From: Nostocoides sp.
GTDB taxonomy: Bacteria > Actinomycetota > Actinomycetes > Actinomycetales > Dermatophilaceae
Direction: 5' to 3'
Assembly: GCA_016702415.1 (NCBI GenBank)
Contig: JADJEA010000011.1
Location: forward strand, 91,262-155,261
DNA: 64,000 bases
The notes under the pieces are model-generated. The model was not told where the DNA came from. It ran no database searches and was given only the letters and a program-made list of their open reading frames with translations. Shown piece by piece: positions 43,668 to 52,634 of this stretch; within the stretch, counting starts at the first letter, position 1; every line of letters starts with the position of its first letter. A program made the translations under genes and the position numbers.

Positions 43668-44071
43668 GTGCTGCCTGCAATGGCGCTATTGGACGTGATC
43701 ACGTCGTTGTAAGACCAGGTTCCCAGATTGGCGATGGTGTCTCCCGGGGAAATCCTGTGATAACCGCCTGTGCGATCCGCCGCATCGTAGAGCCGGAAGC
43801 ACGTTGCGCTGGTTCGGTTGTAGAGCGAGCTCGCACAGTCGCTCCAGGTGAGGCGCTTGAGACATGTTGACTGGCCCCAGATGCCCCAGTTGTTGTTTGA
43901 TGGGCTGAGTTGTAGCCGCGCCCCGTTGTAGTTGGTGTCCACCCATGCGCACAGATAGCCGCTGGCGCAATCTCCGATTGCTGCGTTCGCAGGTACGGCG
44001 ACGCCGACGGATGCCACGCTGATCCCGAGTGCAGTTGCGAATGTGCCCGGAACTGTGCGAATTTTCTTCAT
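43661..44071 (-). CDS. secreted peptidase-inhibitor family I36-like protein
   Basis: This 136-residue protein has a Sec signal (MKKIRTVPGTFATALG ... VPANA) and a cysteine-containing beta-rich domain: 'CASGYLCAWVDTNYNGARLQLS', 'LTWSDCASSLYNRTSATCFRLYD'. It resembles the I36/SMPI beta-gamma-crystallin-like inhibitors of Streptomyces. AAGGAG lies upstream of the ATG. It leads an operon with the lipoprotein and GT87 genes. Confidence 0.8.
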   Translation of the reverse strand: MKKIRTVPGTFATALGISVASVGVAVPANAAIGDCASGYLCAWVDTNYNGARLQLSPSNNNWGIWGQSTCLKRLTWSDCASSLYNRTSATCFRLYDAADRTGGYHRISPGDTIANLGTWSYNDVITSNSAIAGSTC

Positions 44072-44174
44072 TCCGTGCTCCTTCGTGTGATCGGGCTGGG
44101 AGCTTGATCAGCCCCCGCTGACGAGTCTGCGGGACGATCGGCCGAGCCGCAACCGGAAGAGCCTACGCCCCGGG

Positions 44175-44672
44175 GTGCGACACACGAGGGGGTTCTGGTT
44201 GGTGGTGGCCGCACTCCGCAAAACGGCGACGAGGAGCAATGATCAGAACCTGTGGATGGCCGAGTCCGACTACGTGTACCTGTGGGTGGACGGGATCCAC
44301 CTCAAGGTCCGCCTCGAGCAGGACAAGGTGTGCCTGCTGGTGATGATCGGTGTCGCGAAGGTCATCGATGACCTCGACGTCCTGCTGGCGTTCTACGACT
44401 ACCCCGCCGAGCACTGGATCCACCTGCGGACCACAAACCCGATCGAGTCGACCTTCGCCACCGTCCGGCTCCGTCAGCGGGTCACCAAAGGCCCCGGCAC
44501 CAGGGCCGCTGCCACCGCGATGGCGTTCCAGCTCATCGAGTCCGCACACCGCCGCTGGCGCGCCGTCAACGCGCCCCACCTCGTCGACCTCGTCCGCGCC
44601 GGCGCCGAGTTCAAGAACGGCAAACTCGTCGAACGACCCGACGACTCAGAAGGTGACGCCCACGCCGCATGA
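44175..44672 (+). pseudogene. IS256-family transposase remnant
   Basis: The frame reads 'YLWVDGIHLKVRLEQDKVCLLVMIGV' (catalytic Asp region) joined directly to 'DDLDVLLAFYDYPAEHWIHLRTTNPIESTFATVRLRQRVTKGPG' and the IS256 C-terminus 'HLVDLVRAGAEFKNGKLVERPD'. The N-terminus and the middle, including the second Asp, are deleted, so it cannot function. It differs from the 46.6-kb IS256 element. Confidence 0.8.
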
Positions 44673-44712
44673 CACGCCGATCCACAGGTCTTGACTATTC
44701 CTCGAACTGCCA

Positions 44713-45570
44713 ATGGGCAAGATCAAACAACGCATCGCAGCCATCGCCACCGAACGACACCGAATCCGTCGCGAACTCGCCAAGAGCGGCTCCCAACTCT
44801 CAACCGGGGCCGACGCGCTCCAACTAGCCATCGGCCTCCTCCGCGACCTGCCCACCCTCTACAGCAAGTACGGCCCTGAGGTGAGACAAGCGATCAACGA
44901 TGCTCTCTTCACTCGGCTGTACATCGACCAAGCCGTCACCAGGGTGGACTGGAACGACCAAGCGGCAGAGATCTACACCGCATCACAGCAAGCGGGTGAC
45001 GGCATTGGCGAGATCGCGACCGGCACCAAAGCAAAACGAGACACCGAAGCGTCTCGTTTGCCAACCTTGACCGACGTACTCCTTGCCTCCGGGGAGGCAA
45101 CCTCCCGCGGGAGTTGGAATACGACCGTCATGGCGGAGGTGCTTGCGCGTTACTCCAACGCCGAACCGATCCTTGCGCGACTCAACCTACGACTCGCGCG
45201 TGCACTCGAGCGCGACACGGGGCTGCCCAAGGTCAGACAGTGGGAACCCCATCGAATCTCGTCCCGAATCGGCCCAGCGACGATCGAGCGCCTGGTCCAC
45301 GGTTACAGCGCTGGACGCTCCACTGCTGAGTTAGCAGGTGAGTTGGGCATTGGCGAAACCACCGCGCGTGAACACCTCCATGCGGCAGGCGTTGCGCTGC
45401 GCGGCCCTCGAAGACTAAGCCGCGAGGAAGTTCAGCGTATCCACGAACTCCACGCTGCAGGGGCCAGCAACAGCAACATCGCGTCGGAGGTAGGTGTCAC
45501 CAAGGAAGCAGTTCGTAAGCGTCTCGTGGCATCGAACAGGGGCTCAACCTGCGCAAGCAAGGAGTCATGA
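44713..45570 (+). pseudogene. large serine recombinase C-terminal fragment
   Basis: This 285-codon frame starts inside the coiled-coil/C-terminal part of a large serine recombinase ('IAAIATERHRIRRELAKSG', 'YSKYGPEVRQAINDALFTRLYID'). It ends with HTH tail units ('IERLVHGYSAGRSTAELAGELGIGETTAREHLHAAGV', 'VQRIHELHAAGASNSNIASEVGVTKEAVRKRL'). The catalytic Ser domain is absent, replaced upstream by the IS256 remnant. Confidence 0.7.
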
Positions 45571-45641
45571 GTCAGGCGTCGTGTTGTGCAGCGGAGTACT
45601 CAGATCCAGACAAGCAGTCTTGCTCCCGTCTCCTCCCCCCA

Positions 45642-45866
45642 TCAGCCATCCAGCAACTCCTCCACCCCAACCCCAATCTCCTCGGCAAGCCGCTCCAGGG
45701 TCTGCAGGGTGAGGTTGCGCTCTCCCCGTTCAAGTCCACCCATGTAGGTGCGGTGGACGCCGAGTGCGTCGGCGAAGACTTCTTGGCTTAGACCTTTGGC
45801 CAGGCGGTAGGCCCGGAGGTTCCGGCCCACGATGCGCTGGAGATCGCCGACGGCCACGGCTCCCAC
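45642..45866 (-). CDS. small XRE-family regulator, controller (C-protein)-like
   Basis: This 74-residue HTH protein (VGRNLRAYRLAKGLSQEVFADALGVHRTYMGGLERGERNLTLQTLERLAEEIGVGVEELLDG) is close in size and motif order to restriction-modification controller proteins such as C.AhdI. No methylase or nuclease gene is nearby. GTG 45864-45866 is the start; a palindrome lies 21-34 bp upstream. The whole gene lies within a 273-bp sequence repeated inverted at 51 kb. Confidence 0.8.
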   Translation of the reverse strand: MGAVAVGDLQRIVGRNLRAYRLAKGLSQEVFADALGVHRTYMGGLERGERNLTLQTLERLAEEIGVGVEELLDG

Positions 45867-45917
45867 CCTGAGCCGGTGCTACTTGAAGGTCTACAGACTT
45901 ATGAGTAGCGTCGGGGT
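45645..45917. repeat. inverted repeat copy A (273 bp) carrying the XRE gene and its upstream region
   Basis: This segment is the reverse complement of 50962-51233, with one indel as the only difference I could find by eye. Similarity ends abruptly on both sides. It includes nearly all of the small regulator gene and about 50 bp upstream, so it was copied with its control region. Confidence 0.9.
45887..45900 (-). promoter_or_regulatory. candidate operator upstream of the XRE gene
   Basis: AGGTCTACAGACTT contains the exact inverted repeat GTCT-AC-AGAC (45889-45898), just upstream of the regulator start; the adjacent GACTTATGAGT resembles controller-protein boxes. Autoregulation is inferred. 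The same site is preserved in the inverted copy. Confidence 0.4.
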
Positions 45918-45991
45918 TAGTCGAGCAGAGAAGGAGGCCCTCCCATGAGCGGCGGCGACTGAACCCCAAGTCGTCCGAAGACGACCTCGGG

Positions 45992-46553
45992 TCAGGCTGC
46001 CTTGGAGTGCTCACTCCGAGGCAGCTCTTCGTTCAGCGTCCAGGTGAAGGCAAACCCCGCGCTTGGAAGTAACCAGCCGGGGATGTCCACCGTGATGGCC
46101 CGGCCCGGCACGTCTTCGGGCAGGCGGTAGATCTGCGCTCTGGACTTGGATGAAACGGTGTCGGTAACGCTGAGATAGGCAATGTCTGTGTTCGTGTAGT
46201 CCATGGACAGCGTGACGTTGCGCGCGGGCTGCGGCAACTGCACGAACAGGCGGTGGCCCCAAGTGGGAGTGACCACGCGGTAGATGTGCCGAATACGAAC
46301 CGGGTGCCCCTCGATGACAGCGCTGTCAGGCAGAGTCGCAACGTACGCCTGTGAATGCCTTCGCTCAGACCGCCGCACAGATACCTCATCACCGTCCACG
46401 GTGAGCGACAGCAGCTCAAAGCACTCACGGCTAGATGCGTCCATCCCCGGCCGAGGAGTCATGTACCAGGCGGCCGTGGCCGGTACATCGCGCTGCAGAT
46501 CGTCGTACTCGTCCTTGTCGGAAGTGCAGACAAACCGCCTTGTCGCTTGCGCC
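45992..46553 (-). pseudogene. 3' part of an unknown gene interrupted by IS256
   Basis: This minus-strand fragment encodes the C-terminal about 187 residues of an unrecognised protein (ATRRFVCTSDKDEYDDLQRD ... 'LNEELPRSEHSKAA'), beta-rich with alternating hydrophobic strands ('VRIRHIYRVVTPTWGHRLFVQLPQ'). Removing the IS and one copy of its 8-bp duplication rejoins it in frame with the fragment at 48051-48632. Confidence 0.75.
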
Positions 46554-48042
46554 GGTCGCGTCCAGGGGCCGGTGTAAATGAGACGGGCGTAGGTTCCGCT
46601 TCGAGACCTCTCACAGTCATCGAAGAAGGGACCCACGCCCGTGTCTGCACGAGTATCACCGATGGATCGGATCCACGCCAGGATCGATGCCTTGTTCGCC
46701 CAGGAGCGTCCGCTGCCGGAGATCTTGGAGGAGGTGGCCCGGCTCGGGGCGCAGCTGTTGATGCAGGCCGCTTTGGAGGCCGAGGTCACCGAGTTCCTGG
46801 GCCGCGACCGCTACCAACGCGCGGCCACGACGGCGCAGGCCCGGCCGGGCTCGCGCAACGGGTTCCGGCCGGTGACGGTCAAGACCACCGCCGGCCCGGT
46901 CACGCTGGAGCGGCCGAAGCTGCGCGGCACCACCGCGGCGTTCGCCTCCGGCCTGTTCGGGAAGCACGTCACGAAGACCAACGCCCTGGAGTCGTTGGTG
47001 ATCGCCTCGTTCGTGCGGGGCCTGTCCGTGCGCGATGTGGAGGCCACCCTGGCCGAGGCCCTCGGGGACCAGGCGGCGATCTGCAAGTCCACCGTCAGCA
47101 CGGTATGCCAGGCCATCAAGGGCGAGTACGAGACGTGGGCCCTGCGGCGCCTGGACGAGGTCACGTTGGACTACCTGTTCCTGGATGCCTCGTTCTTCCG
47201 GATGCACCCCTGGCTCTCCGGCCGAGCCGGTCCTGGCGGCAGGGGATCGCCACCGACGGGAAACCGGTCTTCGTGGGCCTGGCGTCCGGGTCCGGGGAGT
47301 CCACCGACGCGTGGGCCGACTTTCTGACCGACCTGCGCGAGCGGGGCCTGTCCAGTCCGCTGCTGGTCATCTGCGACGGTGCCGCGGGGTTGATCGCCGC
47401 GATCGAGCAGGTCTTCCCGAACGCATTGCGCCAGCGGTGTCTTGTCCACCGCCTGCGCAACATCGAAGCGAAGATCCCGGCCGGGATGCAGGCTGAGATC
47501 CGCGACGGCTACTGGGCCCTGTTCGACACCACCGACCTGCAGACCGAACCCGGCCCGCGGCTCGTTGACGTGGTTCAGGCCAGGATCACCGCGTTCGCCG
47601 ACAGGTACGCCGCGACCTACCCGGCCGCGATGAAGATCCTGCTCACCGACGCCGCCGGACTGACCTCCTACCTGCGCTTCCCCACCGAGCACCACACCCG
47701 GATCCGGCACTCCAACTTCATCGAACGCACCTTCGGGGAGACCCGCCGCCGCGCCAAGGTCATCGGCCGCTTCCCGGGCGAGACCTCCTGCATCAGCCTC
47801 GTCTGGGCCGTCCTGGACCGGGCCTCAGCCGGCTGGCGCGGCCTGACCATGACCCCCGCCGGGCTACGCCACCTGCAAGACCTGCGCCGGCACCTGATGG
47901 ACCCACCCCGCCAGCTACCTCCCCCACCCGCCACGGCACCCAACCCGGCCGACCAGCCCGACCCTGTCACCGCCACCGGGTAACCTGACCCACGAAGCCG
48001 GAACCCACAACCCCTCATTTACACCGGAAAACGGACGCCACC
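46554..48042 (+). mobile_element. IS256-family insertion sequence, 1489 bp, 8-bp target duplication
   Basis: The 29-bp terminal inverted repeats (46554-46582; 48014-48042) share GGT-GCGTCC and CCGGTGTAAATGAG with about five mismatches. The direct repeat CTTGCGCC flanks both ends exactly (46546-46553 and 48043-48050), so the insertion boundaries are certain. It interrupts a minus-strand gene. Confidence 0.93.
46662..47983 (+). pseudogene. IS256-family transposase, frameshifted
   Basis: ATG 46662 (MDRIHARIDALFAQERPLPEI) opens a mutator-type transposase with 'LDASFFRMHP' (first Asp), 'VICDGAAGLIAAI' (second Asp) and 'RHSNFIERTFGETRRR' (Glu). Between about 47205 and 47245 the frame changes, apparently by two small indels around CCCC and GGGG runs, so the full protein (about 440 residues) is not readable from a single frame. 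Confidence 0.85.
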
Positions 48043-48050
48043 CTTGCGCC

Positions 48051-48632
48051 GGCACCGTCGTGTAAGACCACTCAACCAGTAAGTCGAACAGAGGAGTACC
48101 TGCGGTACTCCTCTCTACCGCAGTAGAGAGCCGGAGCTTAACCTCGACGTCATGCCACCGCTCGGCGGCAACGATCGCTTGATCTCGGACCTCAGCGTAG
48201 AGCTCCCACGCGAACTCATCGTCGCCGAGGCGCAGGGCCATGACGTTGCTCGCGATGTCGTCGAGAAGATCCAGAGTTGGCGACCCGCTTCAGGTCTTCC
48301 GGATGGATGGCGAAGCCCTCGACCACGGCGTCGCGCATAGCAGGAGCTTGTTCCCGGATGATCTGGCGGAACTGCTCTGCAGTCGACTCTTCCTGATCCT
48401 TGCGGAAGGTGTACTCGAAGAGCGTACTCAGCAAACCAGCACCGAAAAGTACACCACCCAATTCACCGAGCGGCACCTGGTGCACCCAAGCCCAGTCACC
48501 CAGGTTGATCCTTGCGAGCCAACCGTTCAATGCGATAAGGAGCACGCCAGCCAGGGTGAGGGCAACGGCCAGAAAGCCCGCTTTAAACTTGCGAAGCCTA
48601 TAACGAAGCCGCTGATTCTGGATAGATGTCAT
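48051..48632 (-). pseudogene. 5' part of the IS256-interrupted unknown gene (two-helix membrane protein)
   Basis: ATG 48632 (MTSIQNQRLRYRLRKFKAGF) is preceded by a perfect TATAAT. The protein has two membrane helices ('GFLAVALTLAGVLLIALNGWLA' and 'LGELGGVLFGAGLLSTLFEYTF'), then 'RKDQEESTAEQFRQIIREQAPAMRDAVVEGF'. A one-base frameshift near 48283 follows, and the continuation 'LDLLDDIASNVMALRLGDDEFAWELYAEVRDQ' reaches the IS. The reconstructed product is about 380 residues with a soluble C-terminal domain; I recognise no family. Confidence 0.7.
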
Positions 48633-48644
48633 TCCTAGGTTTGA

Positions 48645-48650
48645 ATTATA
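48645..48650 (-). promoter_or_regulatory. consensus -10 element (TATAAT) of the interrupted gene
   Basis: On the minus strand TATAAT ends 12 nt before ATG 48632. TTCCGC, a weak -35, lies 17 bp upstream. The predicted transcript has almost no leader. Confidence 0.55.
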
Positions 48651-48680
48651 CCAAAATAGCTGCATAAGCGGAATGGTCAA

Positions 48681-49106
48681 TCACTCACTGACGGCAGCGA
48701 ATCCACTAGGAGAAGTGGTCAGGTAGCCATACACCCGAACGGCGTGCCACCGGCCGAGGGCGAAGTACCGCCGGGAGAGTGTCCCCTCATGGACGAAGCC
48801 AAGTCGTACAAACAGAGCTGCTGATGCCTGGTTCCCGTCATTGACCCACGCTTCGATGCGCTGCAGGCCCAGGCATCCTCTCGCCCAAGCTAGAAGCTGT
48901 CCTACGGCGTCGGAGGCATGTCCATGGCGACGGTCCTGTTCCTTCCAGATGCAGATACCAATCTGCCCCACACGGTTCCGATAGTCGACGGCGTGGAGGG
49001 AGCATTCACCGAGAATGTCGTCACTGCCTTCCACGATGACGAAGTTGTATTCGGGCGCCAGTGAGGGGCCGGCCTGGCTGCCGATCTTGCGACGAATCTC
49101 AGCCAC
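48681..49106 (-). CDS. GNAT-family N-acetyltransferase, possibly 5'-truncated
   Basis: This 141-residue RimJ/RimL-like protein has 'VGQIGICIWKEQDRRHGHASDAVGQLLAWA' (acetyl-CoA loop region) and 'LQRIEAWVNDGNQASAALFVRLGFVHEG'. The usual first 30 or so residues are missing. The IS1380 element starts about 50 bp upstream, so truncation by its insertion is possible. Confidence 0.75.
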   Translation of the reverse strand: MAEIRRKIGSQAGPSLAPEYNFVIVEGSDDILGECSLHAVDYRNRVGQIGICIWKEQDRRHGHASDAVGQLLAWARGCLGLQRIEAWVNDGNQASAALFVRLGFVHEGTLSRRYFALGRWHAVRVYGYLTTSPSGFAAVSE

Positions 49107-49154
49107 CGACCTGGGCCTCCAGTAAGGGGCGCCACTAGCCTCGATCTTTCATCG

Positions 49155-50783
49155 GAGCCCCGGGGGAGTTGGTCGGCTCCGGCGCTGGTCGGTCAGGTCT
49201 GATTCTGTCGCATGGGTGTGACGGGGGCCGGGATGTCGGTCCCGGTGGTCGTCGTCTTCCACGTGACGAGGGGTGGGGCTCAGGGTCGGGTCGGTCAGGC
49301 ACGTGCGCGTGGGGTCAGGGTGGTACGGCGGCGAGGCGGGAGTGCCCGGTGACGACGAGGTCGGCCCAGGGCGCGGTGGTCTTGATGTGGAGAAGGTGTT
49401 GCCGGCCGTGGCGGGCGAGTGTCGCGGCGATAGAGAAGACGCGTAGCCGGAGCCGTTTGGGTTCCCAGCGCCTGGCGTCAGTGTCGTGCAGCGCGAGCAG
49501 CTGGGTCCAGGCGGTCAGGTCGAGGGCGAGCTGGACGATGGCCAGCCAGATCCGGTTCTGGTCGAACCGTTGCAACGGGAAGTTGGCCAGGCCGGTGTCG
49601 CCAGCGATCCGGATCCGGTCTTCGACCCGGGCGCGGCGGCGGTGGCGCAGCTCCAAGCCCTGCAGCTGGCCGCGTGCCGTGTTGGTGGCGAACGCGGTCA
49701 GCCGGTAGCCGTCGACGTCGTCGAAGCGCAGTTGGGCGCCGGGGTGGGGATGTTCGCGGCGGACGATGACCCGCATCCCGGGCGGGTACCCCTTGAGCAG
49801 ACCCTTACCGGCGAGCAGGTCGGTGATCTCGACCAGCCCGGCACCTTCCCGGATGTCTCCGTCGGCGTCGAGCGCGGCCTGCCAGCACGATTCGGGGACC
49901 AGGGCGTATAGCTCGGGCATGACGTCGGGGAGGGTGAACCCGACCGAGTACTGCACGCCGCGGGCGTGGAGCCAGTCCAGGAAGTCGTGGGTATGCCCGG
50001 CGCCGTCGGTGCGGACCAGCACCTTCTTCCCCGGCCGGGACGCGTCGATGCCGGGCAACGCCTTCAGGGCCGCCCGGGCGACAGTGATGTGGTCGGCCGC
50101 CGTATTCGACCCGGCGTTGCCCTTGCGCAGCAGCATCGTCAACGGCTCCCCGGTCCCCCCGGGGCCGTGGTCAACGAACGCGACCAGAGGATGAAACCCG
50201 AAGGTCTTCTTGAACGTCGGCGCCGCGGACTCCTTCTCGCTGTGCGCCACCACGATCGTGGCGTCGATGTCCACGACCAACGGGTTGGCCGCCGAGATCG
50301 CGTGATTCGGTGCCCGTTCACCGACCCGCTCCCAGGCCACGCTCCGGGCGGCCCTGCGGGCGGCGGCGACCGCGCGTTCAACCTTCCCGGCGTCCTTGGC
50401 CAGAGCGGCTATCGCCCGCGAGATCGTCGCCTCCGACGCCACCGGCCCGTACACGCCCGGCTCGCCACGGACGACCGCAGCGTCAGCCAGCGCGTCGCCA
50501 CCCAACGCGACCGCCACCGCCAGATCCAGGACCACCTTGGCCGGGTCGTGCACCGCCAACGGCTTGCGCCACGGCCCCATCGCCTCCCGCAACGCCCGCG
50601 CCAACCCAGTGGCCTCCGCGGCCGTCAGCAGCACACCGCCAGCCTGACCGACCGCACCGACCGACGCCGCGTCGACCTTCAGGCAGGGGATACAAGACGG
50701 CAGGGATTACTCACCTGGAAGGTGCTCCTCGAACTGGATGACATGACGGCCTCGCAATCGCCATCGTCCCAGCTCAGGGGCAC
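49155..50783 (-). mobile_element. IS1380-family element, ends estimated
   Basis: The transposase identifies the family. Imperfect terminal repeats (GAGCCCCGGGGGAGTTGG at 49155; reverse complement GTGCCCCTGAGCTGG ending at 50783) give about 1.63 kb, the normal length. I could not find a matching 4-bp target duplication, so the ends are approximate. Confidence 0.6.
49315..50634 (-). CDS. IS1380-family transposase
   Basis: This 439-codon frame contains 'PLVVDIDATIVVAHSEKESAAPTFKKTFGFHPLVAF' (first Asp), 'VLVRTDGAGHTHDFLDWLHARG' (second Asp) and the C-terminal 'GDTGLANFPLQRFDQNRIWLAIVQLALDL'. The frame is open for about 17 further codons (KVDAASVGAVGQAGG, a normal IS1380 N-terminus) without an obvious start, so the true start may lie nearer 50690 or have been lost. 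It appears full length and free of frameshifts. Confidence 0.88.
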   Translation of the reverse strand: MLLTAAEATGLARALREAMGPWRKPLAVHDPAKVVLDLAVAVALGGDALADAAVVRGEPGVYGPVASEATISRAIAALAKDAGKVERAVAAARRAARSVAWERVGERAPNHAISAANPLVVDIDATIVVAHSEKESAAPTFKKTFGFHPLVAFVDHGPGGTGEPLTMLLRKGNAGSNTAADHITVARAALKALPGIDASRPGKKVLVRTDGAGHTHDFLDWLHARGVQYSVGFTLPDVMPELYALVPESCWQAALDADGDIREGAGLVEITDLLAGKGLLKGYPPGMRVIVRREHPHPGAQLRFDDVDGYRLTAFATNTARGQLQGLELRHRRRARVEDRIRIAGDTGLANFPLQRFDQNRIWLAIVQLALDLTAWTQLLALHDTDARRWEPKRLRLRVFSIAATLARHGRQHLLHIKTTAPWADLVVTGHSRLAAVPP

Positions 50784-50961
50784 TTTTCACGTCACCGGCA
50801 CACCACCGTCCGACCGGTGCCGTGAAATCTCTAGGCTAGGCGCCAGCTCCTGCCATGCCTCGGATCCCCCGACGAGAGCCCCGACGTGCTCGTCCGCCCA
50901 GGCGGCAAGACGCACCAACTTCCACCTCCGCAACCGAAACGGCTCGGCCGACGCGCCCGCC

Positions 50962-51233
50962 ACCCCGACGCTACTCATAAGTCTGTAGACCTTCAAGTAG
51001 CACCGGCTCAGGGTGGGAGCCGTGGCCGTCGGCGATCTCCAGCGCATCGTGGGCCGGAACGCCGGGCCTACCGCCTGGCCAAAGGTCTAAGCCAAGAAGT
51101 CTTCGCCGACGCACTCGGCGTCCACCGCACCTACATGGGTGGACTTGAACGGGGAGAGCGCAACCTCACCCTGCAGACCCTGGAGCGGCTTGCCGAGGAG
51201 ATTGGGGTTGGGGTGGAGGAGTTGCTGGATGGC
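50962..51233. repeat. inverted repeat copy B (272 bp)
   Basis: This is the reverse complement of 45645-45917 with one base missing (AACGCCGGG here against AACCTCCGGG in copy A). Together the copies enclose about 5.0 kb containing the IS256 and IS1380 elements. The pair could recombine to invert that segment. Confidence 0.9.
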
Positions 51234-51275
51234 ATCTCCGACAGCGACTCCACCGTCGACAAGAACTATCCCTGA
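51013..51275 (+). pseudogene. second copy of the small XRE regulator, frameshifted
   Basis: The start region matches copy A (GTG 51013), but a one-base loss near 51060 shifts the frame before 'RAYRLAKGLSQEVFADALG'. The downstream HTH then reads to 51275 with a different C-terminal tail (ISDSDSTVDKNYP) because copy A's stop lies outside the repeat. Confidence 0.75.
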
Positions 51276-51509
51276 TATCGACGATGCTGCTCCGCTAGCA
51301 TGGCGCAAATAGTCTGACCATGGGCATCCGACTCCCGAGGAAGTTGAAGAGTCGGACTTACCTTTTTGGGTTCGCGCCTTTGGGATCGGCCTATAAATTC
51401 TCTCAAATGACTCCGGAAGGCGCGTCTAAAGAAGGTTGCAATGCTCCTGCACCCTGACATCACCCTCTACGCAGATCTGCCATTGGGATCGTCGATACCC
51501 ACAGCCCGG
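51234..51509. other. AT-richer spacer, possible recombinase-tail debris
   Basis: No gene is recognisable. A minus-strand stretch near 51290-51340 reads 'DAHGQTICAMLAEQ', reminiscent of the 'GAHGQTIRELLLDAG' recombinase tail at 41.3 kb, but the similarity is too short to call. Confidence 0.3.
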
Positions 51510-52080
51510 CTACAGTGAGAAGATCACGACCGGCAAGAGCCAGAAACCAGACAAGGGTTCGATAGCGAGCCCCCACGCCCACCACGTAGGTTCATGACTT
51601 ATAGGGTTGCGACCCAGCAGACCCATGATGAGCAGGGCGAACAATGGCGTCACCGAGGCAAGAGTCGCTCCGAGGAGACGCCAAATTAGCAAAGCTAAAG
51701 CCAAGAATCCAATGACACTTCTGACATAAGAGATACTATAGGGGAGTACCGAATCAAGAAAAAGCCAAGCTAAAACAATCGGCAGTGCCGACGCAGCGAA
51801 GTCCTACCAGAACAATAATCGCGAAGCATGGTCGCTTGGTTGAGGTTTGAGCAGCCGTGTCGAGCGACCGTAGCGAATATACCATTGCAGCAACTGCAAC
51901 AAGTGCACCAATACTTTGAATTGGGATAAGACCAACTCCGCCTAGTTGGACGTTGGGCGACGGTACGCCTAGGCCTCTCAACAGCGAGGTAGCCACTCCA
52001 ACAGTAAGTGAAACAGAAGCCACCATCCCAAGCTTTAACGGTTTGGCCCAAGCGTGCCGAAAATGGACTACTTCGCGCAA
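51510..52080 (-). pseudogene. membrane protein of the secreted-protein/ABC operon, frameshifted
   Basis: Two minus-strand frames give one hydrophobic protein: 'LGMVASVSLTVGVATSLLRGLG', 'LIPIQSIGALVAVAAMVYSL' then, after a shift near 51790, 'LPIVLAWLFLDSVLPYSISYV', 'LALALLIWRLLGATLASVTPLFALLIMGLLG'. About five helices are present. No family is recognised. It is the last gene of the AT-richer operon and overlaps the gene upstream. Confidence 0.55.
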
Positions 52081-52634
52081 GCGCGAACTACCCCCTCAAG
52101 CTGGGCCAGTGCTACCCGACGCTCCCCCTGGGACATCTGCGCAAAGGCTTGCAGTCTCACCTCGTCCTCAGGGTTCGCAGACAAATCCTCCTCGCCATCA
52201 AGCACACGTCGGGCGTATAGGCCGATGAGGTCCAAGGTCGCAGTTTGATCGGCATTCAATGACACGCAACCTGCAGTTATGCGAGCAAGTTCTGCGTCCG
52301 CCAGTACTTGACCTTGGACAACCTGGTCTCCAGTCAGCCCAACATTCCAAACGTCCGGATCGCTCCCCGCCTCGGAGATGGCGCTTGGTCGGGGGAAGCC
52401 CGCATCTATTAGGTTCTCCGCCCCTTTCATCAGAGGGGCACGCGCCGCGTCAACAAATTGCGCATGTTCGCGCCACCAGCAGAATTTGATTGTCGACTCT
52501 CGTCGCACAAGGCCAGAAGTCCTGTACTTAGTAGGGTCTGGACCTAGGTCCTTAGTTGCGCCCCTACCGCCCAAGGTGCCAAAAGCAACTATGAGGATGC
52601 AAGCGGGGCGACTTTTATGAGGTTGTTGGTACAA
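52068..52634 (-). CDS. hypothetical protein
   Basis: This frame of 188 codons begins at a TTG (52634) overlapping the end of the membrane-protein gene upstream. The N-terminus has a short hydrophobic run (ACILIVAFGTLGG). The body is polar ('WWREHAQFVDAARAPLMKGAENLIDAG', 'LNADQTATLDLIGLYARRVLDGEEDL'). It is not recognised; base composition is AT-richer than the core. Confidence 0.55.
   Translation of the reverse strand: MYQQPHKSRPACILIVAFGTLGGRGATKDLGPDPTKYRTSGLVRRESTIKFCWWREHAQFVDAARAPLMKGAENLIDAGFPRPSAISEAGSDPDVWNVGLTGDQVVQGQVLADAELARITAGCVSLNADQTATLDLIGLYARRVLDGEEDLSANPEDEVRLQAFAQMSQGERRVALAQLEGVVRACAK

Noticed and set aside
46662..47983. Programmed frameshifting in the IS256 transposase
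   Set aside because: IS256 elements normally use one frame, and the two shifts lie at plain C and G runs without a slippery heptamer plus structure.
50787..51047. Minus-strand frame of 86 codons between IS1380 and the XRE copy
   Set aside because: Its first part is antisense to the 273-bp repeat and it has no recognisable domain or ribosome-binding site.
45642..51275. A restriction-modification system around the controller-like regulators
   Set aside because: No methyltransferase or endonuclease motifs were found on either strand between or beside the two copies.
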